Shown one piece after another: positions 21,965 through 22,875 of a stretch of DNA of 22,875 nucleotides. Numbering within the stretch: the first letter of the stretch is position 1; the number at the start of each line of letters is the position of its first letter. Source of the stretch: Pseudomonadota bacterium (lineage in GTDB: Bacteria; Pseudomonadota; Alphaproteobacteria; Rhizobiales; Devosiaceae); assembly GCA_023431205.1 (NCBI GenBank), contig JAEYXQ010000069.1, forward strand, positions 1-22,875, given 5' to 3'. Both the position numbers and the translations under genes were made by a program. Below the pieces are notes generated by a model that was given only the letters and a program-made list of their open reading frames with translations, was not told where the DNA came from and made no database searches.

Positions 21965-22675
21965 ATGGAAGCCATGGATGCTGTGGGAGCCGCCGCGCCC
22001 CACGCGGACCTCTCCATCTGGGGCCTGTTCTGGGCCGCCGACTGGATCGTCAAGAGCGTCATGCTGGGGCTGCTGGCAGCCTCGATCTGGTGCTGGGCGA
22101 TCATCGTCGACAAGACGATCACCTATCGCCGTACCCAACGGGCGATGAACCAGTTCGAGCGCACCTTCTGGTCTGGACAGTCGCTCGAAGAACTCTACCA
22201 GCAGCAGGCCGAGCGGCCTTCAGGCGGGCTGGGCTCGGTCTTCGTTGCCGCGATGAAGGAGTGGAAGCGCAGCCATGAGCAGAACGCGGCCAGCTTCGTC
22301 GGCATGCAGCAGCGCCTCGACAAGGTGCTCGATGTCGCCATCGCTCGCGAGAGCGAGCAGCTCGAAAAGAACCTCGGTTTCCTCGCCACGGTCGGCTCGG
22401 CCGGGCCGTTCGTCGGCCTGTTCGGGACGGTGTGGGGCATCATGAACGCCTTCACCGCCATCGCCGCTTCGTCCAACACCAACCTTGCCGTGGTGGCGGG
22501 GCCGATCGCCGAGGCGCTGTTTGCCACCGCCATCGGCCTCGTGGCCGCGATCCCGGCGGTGGTGGCCTACAACAAGCTGTCTTCCGACGCCGGCAAGATG
22601 ATCGGGCGGCTGGAAGGCTTTGCCGACGAGTTCTCGACCATCCTCAGCCGCCAGCTCGAAGCACGGAGCCGCTGA
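21965..22675 (+). CDS. tolQ: TolQ, proton channel subunit of the Tol-Pal system
   Basis: A 236-residue inner-membrane protein when started at the ATG at 21965, which has AAAGGA at 8-9 bases. A TTG start at 21893 would add 24 residues, but those lie in the leader. Three membrane helices: about 20-42, 135-160 and 170-195 (SVMLGLLAASIWCWAIIVDK; FLATVGSAGPFVGLFGTVWGIM; GPIAEALFATAIGLVAAIPAVVAYN). With TolR it uses the proton gradient to drive TolA and keep the outer membrane attached during division. tolR follows after 1 base. Confidence 0.95.
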   Translation: MEAMDAVGAAAPHADLSIWGLFWAADWIVKSVMLGLLAASIWCWAIIVDKTITYRRTQRAMNQFERTFWSGQSLEELYQQQAERPSGGLGSVFVAAMKEWKRSHEQNAASFVGMQQRLDKVLDVAIARESEQLEKNLGFLATVGSAGPFVGLFGTVWGIMNAFTAIAASSNTNLAVVAGPIAEALFATAIGLVAAIPAVVAYNKLSSDAGKMIGRLEGFADEFSTILSRQLEARSR

Positions 22676-22676
22676 G

Positions 22677-22875
22677 ATGGGCATGGGTGTCGCAGCAGGC
22701 GGAGGTGGCGGTGGCCGCCGTCGTCGACGCAAGAGCCGGGCGGTGATGAGCGAGATCAACGTGACGCCGATGGTCGACGTCATGCTGGTTCTGCTGATCA
22801 TCTTCATGGTGGCGGCGCCGATGCTGACGGTCGGCGTGCCGATCGACCTGCCAGAAACCGGCGCGCCGTCGCTCA
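22677..22875 (+). CDS. tolR: TolR, N-terminal part (runs off the window)
   Basis: The first 66 codons are present and the frame is open to the window edge. The N-terminus has a glycine run, then an arginine/lysine-rich stretch, then SEINVTPMVDVMLVLLIIFMV, the single membrane helix with the essential aspartate (D at about 33) used for proton flow in TolR/ExbD, followed by the start of the periplasmic domain (AAPMLTVGVPIDLPET). It directly follows tolQ. Confidence 0.93.
   Translation, partial: MGMGVAAGGGGGGRRRRRKSRAVMSEINVTPMVDVMLVLLIIFMVAAPMLTVGVPIDLPETGAPSL

Overview
The window is GC-rich, densely coded chromosomal DNA from an alphaproteobacterium, most likely Hyphomicrobiales (Rhizobiales) and possibly a Devosia-like lineage. 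The order assignment rests on gene content and order: tkt/gap/pgk/class I fba with a ThiE-like gene, a DUF4164 gene beside zapA, an alphaproteobacterial 6S RNA directly before 5-formyltetrahydrofolate cyclo-ligase, yebC near ruvCAB, and ybgC-tolQ-tolR after ruvB. The genus is a guess. I see no insertion sequence, prophage, CRISPR array, tRNA or rRNA.

Left part (1-11.8 kb), nearly all on the minus strand. After the 3' end of a plus-strand ABC exporter gene (1-190) come, in minus-strand transcription order: tkt, gap, a strong terminator, an exported protein of unknown function coupled to a glycolipid-binding family protein, pgk, class I fba, a strong terminator, a ThiE-like protein coupled to a periplasmic Sel1-repeat protein, an inositol-monophosphatase-family enzyme, and a two-gene MotA/TolQ-like plus OmpA/MotB-like unit. 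This joins lower glycolysis and the pentose phosphate pathway to a set of envelope genes. Several leaders (fba, gap, tkt) carry inverted repeats next to or over the ribosome binding site.

Middle part (11.9-16.9 kb). Divergent from tkt are a DUF4164 coiled-coil protein and ZapA (FtsZ-ring regulator). Next are two minus-strand genes, a soluble lytic transglycosylase and a CPA1 Na+/H+ antiporter, which separate zapA from the 6S RNA gene. The 6S RNA (about 15267-15422) has a clear closing stem and its own -10 box. It is followed at once by 5-formyltetrahydrofolate cyclo-ligase and a coupled YmdB-type metallophosphoesterase.

Right part (16.9-22.9 kb). yebC has its own promoter and terminator. A membrane diguanylate cyclase lies on the minus strand. 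A tightly overlapping plus-strand operon, ruvC-ruvA-ruvB-NUDIX-ybgC, is followed after a strongly structured leader by tolQ and the start of tolR. This joins Holliday-junction resolution to the Tol-Pal cell-envelope operon.

Most genes are ordinary housekeeping genes. The parts that merit a second look are the uncharacterised MotA/OmpA-like motor pair, the exported protein/glycolipid-binding pair inside the glycolytic cluster, the ThiE-like protein lacking key active-site residues, the hairpins over the fba and tolQ leaders, and an inverted repeat around the ruvC promoter. I found no convincing evidence for a wholly new multi-gene system.
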